Positions 48,884 to 60,700 of a stretch of 64,000 bases of DNA are shown here, piece after piece; position 1 is the first letter of the stretch, and every line of letters begins with the position of its first letter. The stretch is taken from assembly GCF_010183535.1 (NCBI RefSeq), contig NC_071333.1:4958587-5022586 (forward strand), written 5' to 3'. The position numbers and the translations under genes were made by a program. Source of the DNA: Caenorhabditis remanei (lineage: Eukaryota > Nematoda > Chromadorea > Rhabditida > Rhabditidae). The notes beneath the pieces were generated by a model, which saw only the letters and a program-made list of their open reading frames with translations, ran no database searches and had not been told where the DNA came from.

Positions 48884-49489
48884 ATGCATTCGACCGTCTT
48901 CACCGTTTTACTCTTTTCTTCTTTGATCGGAGGAACCTTCGGATTCTGGTCGGACTTCCCACCCGTTTTTCTCAACTCTGAAAACGACGGATCCCCAAGG
49001 AATGTTGTTGATAACGTCAATGATCCTATCAAATATCATTTCCTTCGCCCCTCGGACATTACTGGAACAATGGCTAGGAAATTCGTTCTCAAGCTGAACA
49101 AAGCTATTGCATCTGGAGATACCGCCGAAATCGGGAAACCGTTCTCATCTAAATTTATCCTACACGGATGTAATGGTCTCTTCAACAAAAGTGAGTTATA
49201 ATCACAGTTTGACTCTTTAACGATTTTCCTTCATACAGATCAAACAGTCGAATTGCTCTCGCAACCAGTGGACAACGTTATGTGGCAATTTGAATACATC
49301 AAGTTTAGGACAGAAGACAAATTTGTCTGGATTTACTTGAAGCCGCTGAACAAATCTGATAATCTTGAATACGTTCTCGAATGGAGTTCGATCTTCGACG
49401 TAGTCTCCAATGGAGTAATTGGAAATTGCCCTCAGAATGTCCATCAAAAGTTCACCAGTCACGAATCAATTCTTGATAATTTTTATTAA
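48884..49489 (+). CDS. Small secreted NTF2-like protein, copy B
   Basis: Two exons (48884-49190, 49239-49489) around a 48-bp intron give 185 aa. The signal peptide is the same as in copy A. The body follows copy A closely (MARKFVLKLNKAIASGDT, LSQPVDNVMWQFEYIK, NCPQNVHQKFTSHESILDNF), with a two-residue deletion and scattered changes. Many changes in the mature part alter the protein, for example GRPFSS-type positions around residue 90. Promoter and 3' end are also duplicated, so the whole gene was copied. The site of the mariner in copy A is empty here. Confidence 0.75.
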
Positions 49490-50064
49490 TGAGATTATCA
49501 AAATTTCTGTTGGCTTAATGAAGATTGAACATGCAGTTTTTAGATCAGCAAAATAAACTTAAATAAATGTAATCTTGTAGGATCTGTTTTTTCATTCAGA
49601 GAAATTCGTTATAAATCAGTTGTGAAATCTCCATTTAGATGGTTAAAAAAATACATCTCCCTATACAGAATTCAATTTAATCAAAAGATTAAATTTATAC
49701 AATTGGTTTTTTATAAGTTCTAACATATTGTGAATTTTTACAGGAGCTGTTTTTGTTTCCGTTACAATACTGAAGCAAAATAATTCACTTGATATCCGAT
49801 TTGTGTTTTCTAGAAAAAATGAATGTTGCTACAATCAATGATTGTTTAAAAAAGCAGGAAGCGTTTGTCAAAAACAAAAATTCATATATATATAAAGGAT
49901 TAAAAAGTTTGAAAAAGTTTGTAAAAAATCAGCAAAAGAAATAGCAAAGGAATGAATGATACAGAAAATGGCTGAACATAATAATACAGGTTAATGTTTT
50001 TTAAACATGATAAATTGAGAAAATGGTGTAATGAACTGATAAATATAAGGAATAAAGTATTACA
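49490..50064. other. 3' flank and convergent spacer
   Basis: Contains AATAAAC/AATAAATG signals soon after the stop of copy B. Nothing else seen. Confidence 0.4.
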
Positions 50065-51471
50065 TTACTTAAACAGGTTTTTGTCGTTTCTCCTTGCCAG
50101 TTGCGCAAACATCTGACCAAGATCCGTTGTGTCACTCCGTTCGCAGATTTGAACAATTTCCAGCAGTGCTTGCCTCATCATTTCTGCCTTTTCCGGGTGT
50201 TTTTTGGCGACTCGTTCAGCTTGATCCTTGATTTGACCAATATCTCTTTGAAATTGTTCAACGTCTTCTAATCGAACTGGGGTCCGGTTCTGAAAATACT
50301 ATCATTTTTAAGAAAAACATGTAATTAAGAATCTTACGGTTGAGTAGGCAACGTGACGGCGAGGAAGACTTGGGACTCCGAATGGTGGTGGCTCGAATCC
50401 GCTGTTATCACCATGATCCATTTGAACATCGAAATCGGCGATTGGCTGGATCGTACTCGCTTGATGAATGGCTAGTGGTGAGTGTGTGTCTTGAATCGGC
50501 CAATTTTGCATCGAAGTACTCGGGACATCATTATCGAAAGACAAAGGATGTGCTTCACTTGGTCGGTTTTCATACATCGGTGGATCAGTGAACCATAAAC
50601 CAGTTCGATCATCAAAGTATCCGTCGACTGGTTCTTGCTCATCATCTGCGTGAACATCGGAGCTCTGGTTGGTGATGCTGAAAAATAAATGTTATCTTTC
50701 AAAAATTATGATTAATCACTTTAAAAACTTACTCAACGGCAGGCTCAAAACCAATCTCATCGTTGTCGAAAGTATCTTCTGTGATATCACCAACAACCGT
50801 TTCATCATCCCTGATGTCTTCTACTTCCTCTTCATCATCAGAGACGTCAAAAATTATGGGTTCTCCCTTTTTGTCCACAGTGGCGTTTTTTCGGGTCTTG
50901 GTTTCCCATTTCCACGTCTCTGCTCTGAAGAAACGAATTGAGCCGTAGTTTGGATACTCTTTCCAGAGCTTATCCTCTACTTTCTCAACGGAGAGCATTT
51001 TTCTTTTGACCAATTTTTTCAATTTGCGGCGCAAATTCTCCTTCTCCATTCGAAAACAGGTCGAGACTGCCTTGGCTGAAAATTAATATGTAATATAATT
51101 ATTCACTATGCTTGATTCAAAAGTAACTCACAGCTCAAATAACAACCAGTGCGCTTGTAAACATCAATGGCAACATGGGCATATAACCGATGCTTGCCTT
51201 GGCCGTATTGTGGGAGAAGTTTTGGCATTGTTGATATGATATCCAAAATGACCAGTTTGATCATTTCTTTGTCGCGACCTCTATTCAATTCGCTTTGGTG
51301 CCAGTCTTGGATTACAATATCCGAATTGTGTTCAATTCTCACATACTGTGAAAACGAAAGCTGACGACTCGGATCCCTTTGTGGTAATTCAGGAAGAGGT
51401 AGACGAGGAGGTTGTTGCCAGATGAATAATGGTGCTGGCTTGGTCTTCACTTGAATCCGTTGCAATGACAT
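50065..51471 (-). CDS. Unknown 415-aa nuclear-type protein
   Basis: Four exons (51471-51132, 51075-50733, 50677-50338, 50289-50065) join in phase. After a Pro-rich start, residues about 35-150 form a helical domain (DKEMIKLVILDIISTMPKLL, HRLYAHVAIDVYKRTGCYLS, RRKLKKLVKRKMLSVEKVED) ending in a WKEYPNYGSIRFF segment. It looks like a small DNA- or protein-binding domain of nematode nuclear proteins, but I cannot name the family. An acidic stretch follows (SDDEEEVEDIRDDE), then a disordered middle. The last 74 residues are strongly helical (VEQFQRDIGQIKDQAERVAK...), possibly coiled coil. A TTATTACAG lies about 30 nt upstream of the chosen ATG, and the frame is open back to it. Confidence 0.75.
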
Positions 51472-51613
51472 AATCAATAGGAACAGCGGTAGGTTTGAGC
51501 TGTAATAAAATTGATATTGTTATCATTAGATTTGAGAACAGAAAAAATTACAAGGAGTTTTCAAAACAAATTTGGTATGTATAGAGAAGAGTTTAAAAAA
51601 TAAGAAACTACTA

Positions 51614-53169
51614 CACTGCCCGACATAAATATAGAGCCACTTGTGATTATCGACTATCTCACAAAAATGATGATACTTCAGGAAGTTTTCAGAATGGCAA
51701 AAATATACATTTATTAGCTGAAAAATGTTGCATGCAAAACATTTTAACTCTGCCTCTTTGTTTTTGGAAAAATCGAAAAAATGTGAAAAATGGCTTCAAT
51801 CTATCCGACATAAGTATAGAGCCACTCACAAAAAGTGTCAAAAATGAGAAAATCACAAGCTAAAAACATTGAATTCAGAATCTTCGTCGAAAGTTGAGTT
51901 GGTTAGAGATATTTCTCCAACATTTTCAGTTAAAAAATTTTGAGAAAAATGAGAATTTCTGCAAATTTCCAAGCCTCTCCATTTTCAGTTTGTTTTGTCC
52001 AAATAAGTTCTATCTAGCATCTGATTTTTGTCTATATTAAGTGTGTAACTCATGAATTAAAATTTGGTATAGTTTTTGTAAACATTTGAATTCTTTTGAA
52101 CAACTTAGGTTGTCTTAAATCAGAAAAGTAGGAAATTTTTTGAAATTTTGCATGCATTTACATCGAAATTTCTGGTACTTTCCATTTTAACTAATTTTTT
52201 TTGCTTGTCAGACACCGAACTGGCTTTGTTGTTTTGTTTATCATCATTTATCCTGAATTAGATCTCTTGTAAATCAGCAAAAAAAGTAGCAACATGAAAA
52301 ACACCTGTATCGTACAGAGGTATATTTTTAGCTCTGGTAAAAATTGCCGCGCCTTCAGTAAAATTTTGAAAATGCAACAAATCTATGATGATAACACTGA
52401 TATATGCTGAATTATTGTCATAATTGCTCATTGAACACAGTTTGAATAATCTGATGATTTTGCTTCAACTTTTCTGATCTAAAATTTCATGTTGCTACTT
52501 TTTTGCTGATTTACAAGAGATCTAATTCAGGATAAATGATGATAAACAAAACAACAAAACCAGTTCGGTGTCTGACAAGCAAAAAAAATTAGTTAAAATG
52601 GAAAGTACCAGAAATTTCGATGTAAATGCATGCAAAATTTCAAAAAATTTCCTACTTTTCTGATTTAAGACAACCTAAGTTGTTCAAAAGAATTCAAATG
52701 TTTACAAAAACTATACCAAATTTTAATTCATGAGTTACACACTTAATATAGACAAAAATCAGATGCTAGATAGAACTTATTTGGACAAAACAAACTGAAA
52801 ATGGAGAGGCTTGGAAATTTGCAGAAATTCTCATTTTTCTCAAAATTTTTTAACTGAAAATGTTGGAGAAATATCTCTAACCAACTCAACTTTCGACGAA
52901 GATTCTGAATTCAATGTTTTTAGCTTGTGATTTTCTCATTTTTGACACTTTTTGTGAGTGGCTCTATACTTATGTCGGATAGATTGAAGCCATTTTTCAC
53001 ATTTTTTCGATTTTTCCAAAAACAAAGAGGCAGAGTTAAAATGTTTTGCATGCAACATTTTTCAGCTAATAAATGTATATTTTTGCCATTCTGAAAACTT
53101 CCTGAAGTATCATCATTTTTTTGAGATAGTCGATAATCACAAGTGGCTCTATATTTATGTCGGGCAGTG
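51614..53169. mobile_element. Palindromic element X, complete copy in opposite orientation
   Basis: It has the same ends, TA target and arms as 45461-47018, with very few differences. The loop (52297-52490) is the reverse complement of the loop in the other copy. The close match of both copies implies recent movement or gene conversion. Confidence 0.9.
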
Positions 53170-54265
53170 TATCAAGTACCCTTAAACCAGTTATTGAATA
53201 TTGCGTAGTTATCTCGTAGCAGTAAATATTAAGCGTTAAAACAAATTAATTGAATTATGTGCGCTAAAAGATAAAACAAATCGAATAATAAAACAGAAAT
53301 GGCTAAGAGCAGACATTATACAACATGGTGGCAAGACAATGAGTTGCTAAATTAAGATAGGAGACAGGAAATGAATGGTGATTAAAATAACTTTTTTCAA
53401 ACGAACGAGACGTGCTCTAGTCTTAATGAGACCAATTTGAAGAGCACTGGGGTTTCAAAGTGAATCTCTAGTGAAGGTGTCAGTGAACTGTTAATAGAAA
53501 ACGTTGTTGAGAGTGCAGTAAAAGAGTTAGAGGTCGGAGACTAACTGCCTCTCAGAGAGAAATAAAAAATCATCCCAAATAAAGTGGGACCGTCGGATTG
53601 CCTTTGGTAGCCAAGTAAGGGGGTAAGCAAAAGAAAACCCTTGGCTACAAACGTGCTGACAGAGAAAAAATAGTTAATCAACAAAAAAGTAAGTTGTATT
53701 AAAAACAGCTGGTTTATGAATAAAGACTGCGTGATCAACTCTATCAAAAGACATTTCGAAACCTACGTATAAAAATTCAGAAGCTTTGATTCAAGAATTA
53801 ATTGATTGAATCGACGGTAAGACCTGAGTCTTGGAAAGAATGGGAAGTTTAGCATGAGTTGACCAACAATAGGAAAGGGGGAAGATATCATCGATGTGCC
53901 CAAGACAAAAGTGAGTTATTTCAGAATGAGAAAGTGGCGAAAACTAGACATGGCCCAAGTTTTATGAAAAACTGTAATTCATTTTTGTAGTTTGAAACGT
54001 GTTTCCTATGAAGTGAAGTATGACCTAGAAACGCAAAAAAATCGGCAGCTGCTCATTTTTGCATTCAATTCAGAGAAAAATCAGAGTTTTTGAGAAAATT
54101 TTTTTTGAGAACAATAAAATAAAAAAATATAGTCAGCTATAAAAATTTTGTTCTTTTTACTATAGTTTTCTCTGAAAATACAGTTTTTCCTTTCTTCTCC
54201 AATTTTTCCAACACGCCTTGTGTCAAATCAGTTGGATTGACCGGAAACTTCGGAAGAACAGGAAT
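53170..54265. other. Spacer before the Pao element, with an LTR remnant
   Basis: Contains the LTR remnant at 53505-53649. The rest is AT-rich with no gene. Confidence 0.4.
53505..53649. mobile_element. Internally deleted solo LTR of the 637-2767 family
   Basis: It starts TGTTGAGAG and ends CTTGGCTACA, with the 5-bp target duplication AACGT (53500-53504, 53650-53654). It shares GGTCGGAGACT, GCCTCTCAGA and TTGGTAGCCAAGTAAGGGGG with the larger copy but is only 145 bp. Confidence 0.75.
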
Positions 54266-54536
54266 TGTAACATTCCAGAGCGAAATCATTTTTTTATTTA
54301 CTACCCTCTGCTTGAAAATTTACGGTACGTGTTGTTTGAAAATTTCTGATTCATCTTGTAATCCTTCCTCACCCCAATTGAATCTTCACAAGAAGTTTCT
54401 TTCTAATGTATATTCTTAATCTCTTTTTCTTTATTCTATTATTAAATAAAGGTTTAATTACCCAAGTTTGAGGTAACGATTGGTCTTGAGGATCTTAGTG
54501 TTGAGCGAGCACCCCTAAGGACAACCCTGCGTTTCA

Positions 54537-54546
54537 TGGTGCATCG
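54537..54546 (+). promoter_or_regulatory. Putative primer-binding site, tRNA-Gly
   Basis: TGGTGCATCG directly follows a CA and is complementary to CGATGCACCA, the 3' end of nematode tRNA-Gly(GCC) including CCA, as I recall it. The match is 10 nt. The next bases do not continue it. Confidence 0.55.
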
Positions 54547-54623
54547 ACACCGACGAAGCCGGACATTCCCGCGTGGCAACTGAGATCATCGAGACAAACT
54601 CAACCGATCGCAACAAAACGAAG

Positions 54624-54733
54624 AAAAGGACAATTCGCCCAAAACGGAAAGTCGAAGAAAGCAAAGGACAATCCGCCCAAAACGGAAAGTCGAAGAAAGC
54701 AAAGGACAATCCGCCCAAAACGGAAAGTCAACG
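54624..54733 (+). repeat. 38-bp tandem repeat in the Pao leader
   Basis: Three nearly identical 38-bp units start at the GGACAA of 54628, 54666 and 54704 (AAAGGACAATCCGCCCAAAA and so on). The unit length is not a multiple of three. Each unit carries one GGACA motif. Confidence 0.9.
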
Positions 54734-54798
54734 AAGTTCAAAGGACAAAACCGAAGAAAGAATTCCGGACAGCGTCGAAAGGACAACTCAATTGAAAC

Positions 54799-57700
54799 AT
54801 GTCTCAATTGAGCTACAAGCAAGGCAACCTGAAGGTGGCCATTGAAAAGCTGAAGGCCCTAACCACTTCAGCGGAGGAAAAAGTCGAAGTATGGCAAGAC
54901 CTCCAACTGGAAGAGATTTCAGCTCACCAAACCGAGCTGGAAAAATTCAAAGACCTACTGGAGTCCAAGATCACCACATTGGACACTTTCACAGGAGAGT
55001 TCAACGCGGAAGTTGATCTCCTGGAAGACGACAAGGAGATAAAGAAGGCTGATGACGTCATCGCAGCAGTGATGGCAGCTATTGGAGAAGCAAACGAAGT
55101 CACAGATCTGATCGCTTATGAGCTGAAGAGATGTGAAAAGGCAGCAGGAAGAAATCGCCAAGCTCCAGTTACTCCATCCACAGTATATCTCCCACCAGCA
55201 ACAACAGTCACTCAACAACCACAAGGACAACGCTGGGATATTCCCAGAATTCCCAAGTTCAAAGGAAACCGCTGGGAATTTGAGAATTTTTGGACAATGT
55301 TCCAGACATTCGTCCATTCATCCGATCAACCGAAACTGCTCAAATTCAACTTCCTGATTCAACTTTTGGAAGGAGAACCGAAGGAGCTGATTGCGAGGTA
55401 CAAACTTTCAGAGGACAATTACGAACGGGCTCTGGATCACCTCGAGAAGAAGTACAACAACCGAGAGGACATAATCTCGGATCTCACCAACAAACTCTAC
55501 AAGGACAAGTCGGAATCAAACACGATTCCAGACCAACGCAAACTCTATGAGAGAGTTTTCATCATCTGTTCCCAACTTCAGGATCTCAAGGAGAACATCG
55601 AAACCAGAATGTTCAAAGATGCCATCGTCCAGAAATTCAGCAAGAAGATCCAGGAAGAAATCTTCAGAAGGAAATTGGACACTCCCACGGACGATTGGAC
55701 ACTCAACAGGATCCTGGAGGACCTGGAAAAAGTGATCAAACAAGAGGAGGAGCTCTTCAAACTCATCAAAAGTGCAGAGTCGGAAAGAGAAAGATCAAAC
55801 CACAAGAATCCAGGACACAAAACAACAACGGACAAATTCCACTCAAGGGAAAACAAGAGCCCATACTGTCTATTCTGTAAAAAAGAAGGACACTGGGGAA
55901 GCGACTGCAGGACACATCCAGATCCGAAAGAACGGCTGGAAATGATACGAACAGATGGACGATGTGTGAAGTGTCTCAAGATAGGACACTCACCGGACAA
56001 GTGCGACAGAAGAAACTGCAGAAACTGTGACAAATCGCACCATTATTCCCTCTGCTTCAAAAAGATGGAAACCAATGGCTACAGAAAGTACGAGTCATTC
56101 AAAAAGAAGGACACAGGAGCGCCATCAAAGCAAGAAGCAGAAAAGGACAAGCAGAAAAAAGCAAATGGCAGCGGACACACTGTAGCAGTCACATGCAGGC
56201 TCCAAGAAGAGATGGAGAGAGAAGAAGCCCAAGATTGGACAAGCTCAGTGGCTTTCTCGAAACAAAAAGAAAGTCCAGCAGCAATCCCAACGGTACAGGC
56301 AAAAGCGTGGAATCCAAAATTGAACGATTGGGACAACCTGTCAATTATGATTGACACGGGAGCCGACACAACATACATCTCTCGACAAATAGTGGAGAGA
56401 TGGAACCTACCAGATCTCGGAGAGAAAGAAATCTGGTTCAAAAGATTTAAGGAGCCAATTCCGGAAAGGGGTCATTTCATGAAAACCCAGATCACGCTCA
56501 TGACGGACCAGGACAACAAGATCACGGTCAATCCATATGTAACGACAGACCTGGTCGGACAATTGAGACGTACGGGAATGTCTGAATCAGATTTTCAATA
56601 CATCAAGGAAATGAAGATCAAGCTCAACCAAGACGCTCTCAAAACGGATGTAGAACCAGACATCATAATTGGTTGCGACTACATCCCAGAAATCATTCCC
56701 TCAATCCAGGAAAGACTGCCATCAGGAATTACCCTACTGGACACGGTTTTCGGGAAGACAACCTTCGGAAAGCCAGACCGAGATGAGCCGGAAGAAGAAA
56801 CTGAGTACATCAGTTACCAATTCTCTATCATCGAAGAGACGGACACCGCTCGTGAACGCGAAGAAGAACAACGTCGAGAAACGAAAATGAAGACCAATGA
56901 GGAATTCACGGGACCAGTGGCCGAAGAGATGGCGGAAAACGACAGGAAAGTGGTCAAATTCTTCAAAGAAACTGTCGAAAAAAGAGGGACAAAATACTAC
57001 AGCAGATTGCCCTTCAAGCCAGAGATCGAATCTCTTCCGGACAATTGGTCGATCACGGAAAAAAGACTCTGTGGACTAGTCAAACAGCATTCTACAGAAG
57101 TTCTGGAAACCATGGACAAAGTCATGAAAGACCAAATCGAGAAAGGATTCCTGGAAAAAGTGGACAAGAACACTCCAACGAAGAATCCCATTCACTACAA
57201 TCCACTACAAGCAGTGCTTACACCCCACAAGACCACAACCAAATGTCGAATGGTGGTAGATGGAGGAAGTCACTTCAAAGGGAAACCATCATTAAACGAC
57301 ATGATCTACCAAGGACCATCAATTCTACCGGACATAACGGACATGCTCACGAGACTCAGATCGGGAGCAACGATGATCACCGCAGACGTGGAGAAAGCTT
57401 TCTTACAAGTTTTCTTACATGAGGACGATCGAGACGTCACCAGGATTTTGTGGTTGGAAGACATCTACAAACCACCAACACCGGACAATATTGCGGTATA
57501 CCGCTATACTCGAGTTTTGTTCGGACTCAATGTCTCACCATATTTGCTAGCAACAACTATTCAACACCACCTCGGACAAAGCGAGAATATCGATCTTGCT
57601 AACCAAATACTCAACAACACGTACGTGGACAATGTCATTCTGACAACAGATGAATCCACAGAAGGAACCCTGGACATTATCAAGTTCAGCAAAGAAACCT

Positions 57701-60700
57701 TCAACGAAATGGGAATGAACTTGAGAGACTACAGGACAAGTTCAGAAATTCTGAATCAACTCATTCCAGAGCAGGACAGATCGCAAGAAGTCATCATGAA
57801 AGTTCTGGGAATCGAGTGGAACTCCGAAACGGACAACTTGAGAGTCTTCATCTCAATGGAGCATCAAGCAACCAACTCAAGAAGGACTGTATCAAGTGCT
57901 ATTGCAAGCAACTTCGATCCCACAGGGAACTTGGTACCACTGATCCTTCCAATGAAACTGTTCCAGAGGAATCTTTGGGACGACGAATATCAATGGGACA
58001 CCAAAATCACCACAATCCATGAAGAACAATGGAAAATGTTGGTAGACCAATGCAATGGATATTCCAGGAATATATCAAGAAATGTGATCGAGAAATCGAA
58101 GTCAAACACTCTGGTCACATTCACAGATGCCAGCAAAGATGCAACAGCATGCTGCATCTACATTGTCAACAATCTCGGAGCCAACATCATCTTTGGAAAA
58201 AGCCGAGTGAAACCCCTAAAAGAAAGCTGGACAGTTCCCAAATTGGAGATGCAAGCGTTGAAAATGGGAGTTTCGAAGACCCGCACAGTACTCGAAGCCT
58301 TGATGATCGGACAAATCAAGGTGGACAAAATTGTCATCCTCACGGACAGTACAATAGCTCTCAGCTGGTTGAAGCAGAAACCAGGAGTGAAAGAAGTGGG
58401 CATATTCATCAACAACCGATTGAAGTCGATCCATCAGGACACCAAAGCAATCCAGGACAAACAGATTCCAGTTCAATTCGGACACGTGGCAACAGAAGAC
58501 AACCCAGCTGACCACGGAACTCGAGGACTGGACAGAGACCAATTGGACATGTCAAATTGGTGGCATGGACCCAGCAGCCTGAAACAAGACCAGAAAAACT
58601 GGAGCAAGATATTTGGACTTTTCGAGATGGAAAATGAATCTGAGATTCACGTCGTGGGAGCAATCAAGACAGTTCCCGACGATCAGGAAAACATCTTCAA
58701 GTCCAACGTCACCAAATCTTATGGAAAGATGAAGAGAATCGCGGCATACTGCCTGAAATTCATCCAAATCACAATCCGTGGACTTAATGAAGACCGCAGA
58801 ATGAAGATGACAACAACGATTCCAGCTCTTCAAGTGGACAATACTCCAGGGAAACTGACTCCGGAACAAATCAAAGAAGGAGAGCAGTTACTCATAATGG
58901 ATCACCAGAAGATGATTCCACCCAAACATCTGAAGGAGTGGGGAAATCTCGGAATCATCAGAAACTCCAAAGGACTACTTGTTTGCAGAGGAAGACTGGA
59001 GAAAGCCGAACTATCAGAGGAAGCGAGAGAACCAATTCTCATCAGTCCCAAATCAGACCTAGCTGAACAAATCATCAGAGACAGTCATGGTCGCTTCCAC
59101 GGTTCGCTCGAACAAACAATGGACAAAGTTCGGAGAAGATTTTGGATTCCGAAACTTCGCCAACAAGCCAAGCAGATCATTGCAAAGTGCGTTCCATGCC
59201 AAAGAATGATCAAGAGACCATGCCGTTATCCGGATATGGCACATCTTCCAGCCACACGAGTACAAATTACTCGCCCATTTGGGACAACAGGATTGGACAA
59301 CTTTGGACCAATACCCGTTAGAAACGAAGATGGTACAGAAGGACAAGTGTACGGCACAATTTTCACATGCGCCGTCACACGATTGATACACGTTGAAGTA
59401 GTACAAAACGCCAGTGCACTTCAATTCCTTCAAGCATTCAGAAGATTCTCAGCATTGAAAGGAGTTCCGGACAAAGTCATTTCGGACAACGGGACAAACT
59501 TCGTTCTGGGAGAGAAGATCATCCAACAAGCCATGGATATGAGCCAAAATGAACTCCACAACATCAAGTGGAAGTTCATTACACCGTACTCTCCGTGGAA
59601 AGGAGGATTCTATGAGAGGATGGTCAGATCCGTCAAACATGCTTTCTTGAAAGCAAACAGGAAGAACAAGCTCACAGTTGAAGAACTTCAAACAGTTTTT
59701 CATGAAATCGCGGCTGCAATCAACAGCCGACCACTCACTTTCATCGAAGATGATATCAACAGTGGACAAGCTCTGAGACCGATGGATTTCATTTCCCCTG
59801 AAATGAAAATAACGATTCCATTGGAAGATGTGATGGACATCACTGAAGACTATCTACCATCAACTGAACTCAACAGTATGGAGACAAAGTTGCAAACAGT
59901 CAAAGCATTGAAAGCGTCAGTTCTGGAAACAAAGAAGACGTGGAAAATCTGGCAGGACAAGTACTTGGCAGAACTCCGAGAACATCACAAAAACCGCATG
60001 GACAAGAAGAGAGGATCAAAACTTCTTCCAACCATCGGACAAGTCGTACTGTTGTGCGAAGAAGACCAACCACGAAACTCGTGGAGAATGTGTCGAGTAC
60101 AAAAACTCAATCAGTCAAGTGATGGAGTCATTCGGGACATTGACATCCTAATCGAGAACGGAAAAACTCTCAATCGTTCGATAAACCAAATCGTACCTCT
60201 TGAACTGGATGAGGAACAAGATGAAGAAATCGAGGAAAACGAGAATCCAGAAGGACACTCGGTTGGAGAAACCGAAGGAAGAGAGGACAACTCGAAAAGA
60301 TACAATCTTCGAGAACGGAAACCAGTCAAAAACAGCGAAGTCAATACCATCTGCCAAAGCTCGGCGATAAGCCGAATCATCAACTCAAACCTCATCATGC
60401 TAACGCTACTATGTCTAGTAGGCTATGCTGCAGCTACAGAAACCAAATCCAAGGTGATCTGTACAAATCAAGGGTTGCGAATACTCGGACAATACAAATC
60501 GTTCAATGCCTGTATCAAGGAATATTGCACACAATATCCAAGATTCGAACTACGGCACACGGAAACAGCAGAGATATGGATACCACCAGAGTTGAAGATC
60601 GCACCACACCACGGGACAATCAAGATTCAAGAAAACGGACAAATGACAATATGGGAAATCGACTGCCCAGCAGTCAAATATTGTGACACAATTGATTGTA

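Noticed and set aside
49191..49238. Stop codon within NTF2-like copy B
   Set aside because: The stop lies in a 48-bp intron with good GTGAGT and ATACAG sites. Splicing gives the same frame as in copy A.
45461..53169. Inverted loop in two X copies as an invertible switch
   Set aside because: Because the arms are inverted repeats, an element inserted in the other direction gives the same picture. Site-specific inversion is not needed to explain it.
54573..54845. 90-codon frame in the Pao leader (Lys/Arg-rich)
   Set aside because: It results from the 38-bp repeats, changes frame meaning between units and overlaps the Gag start. I see no evidence for a basic accessory protein.
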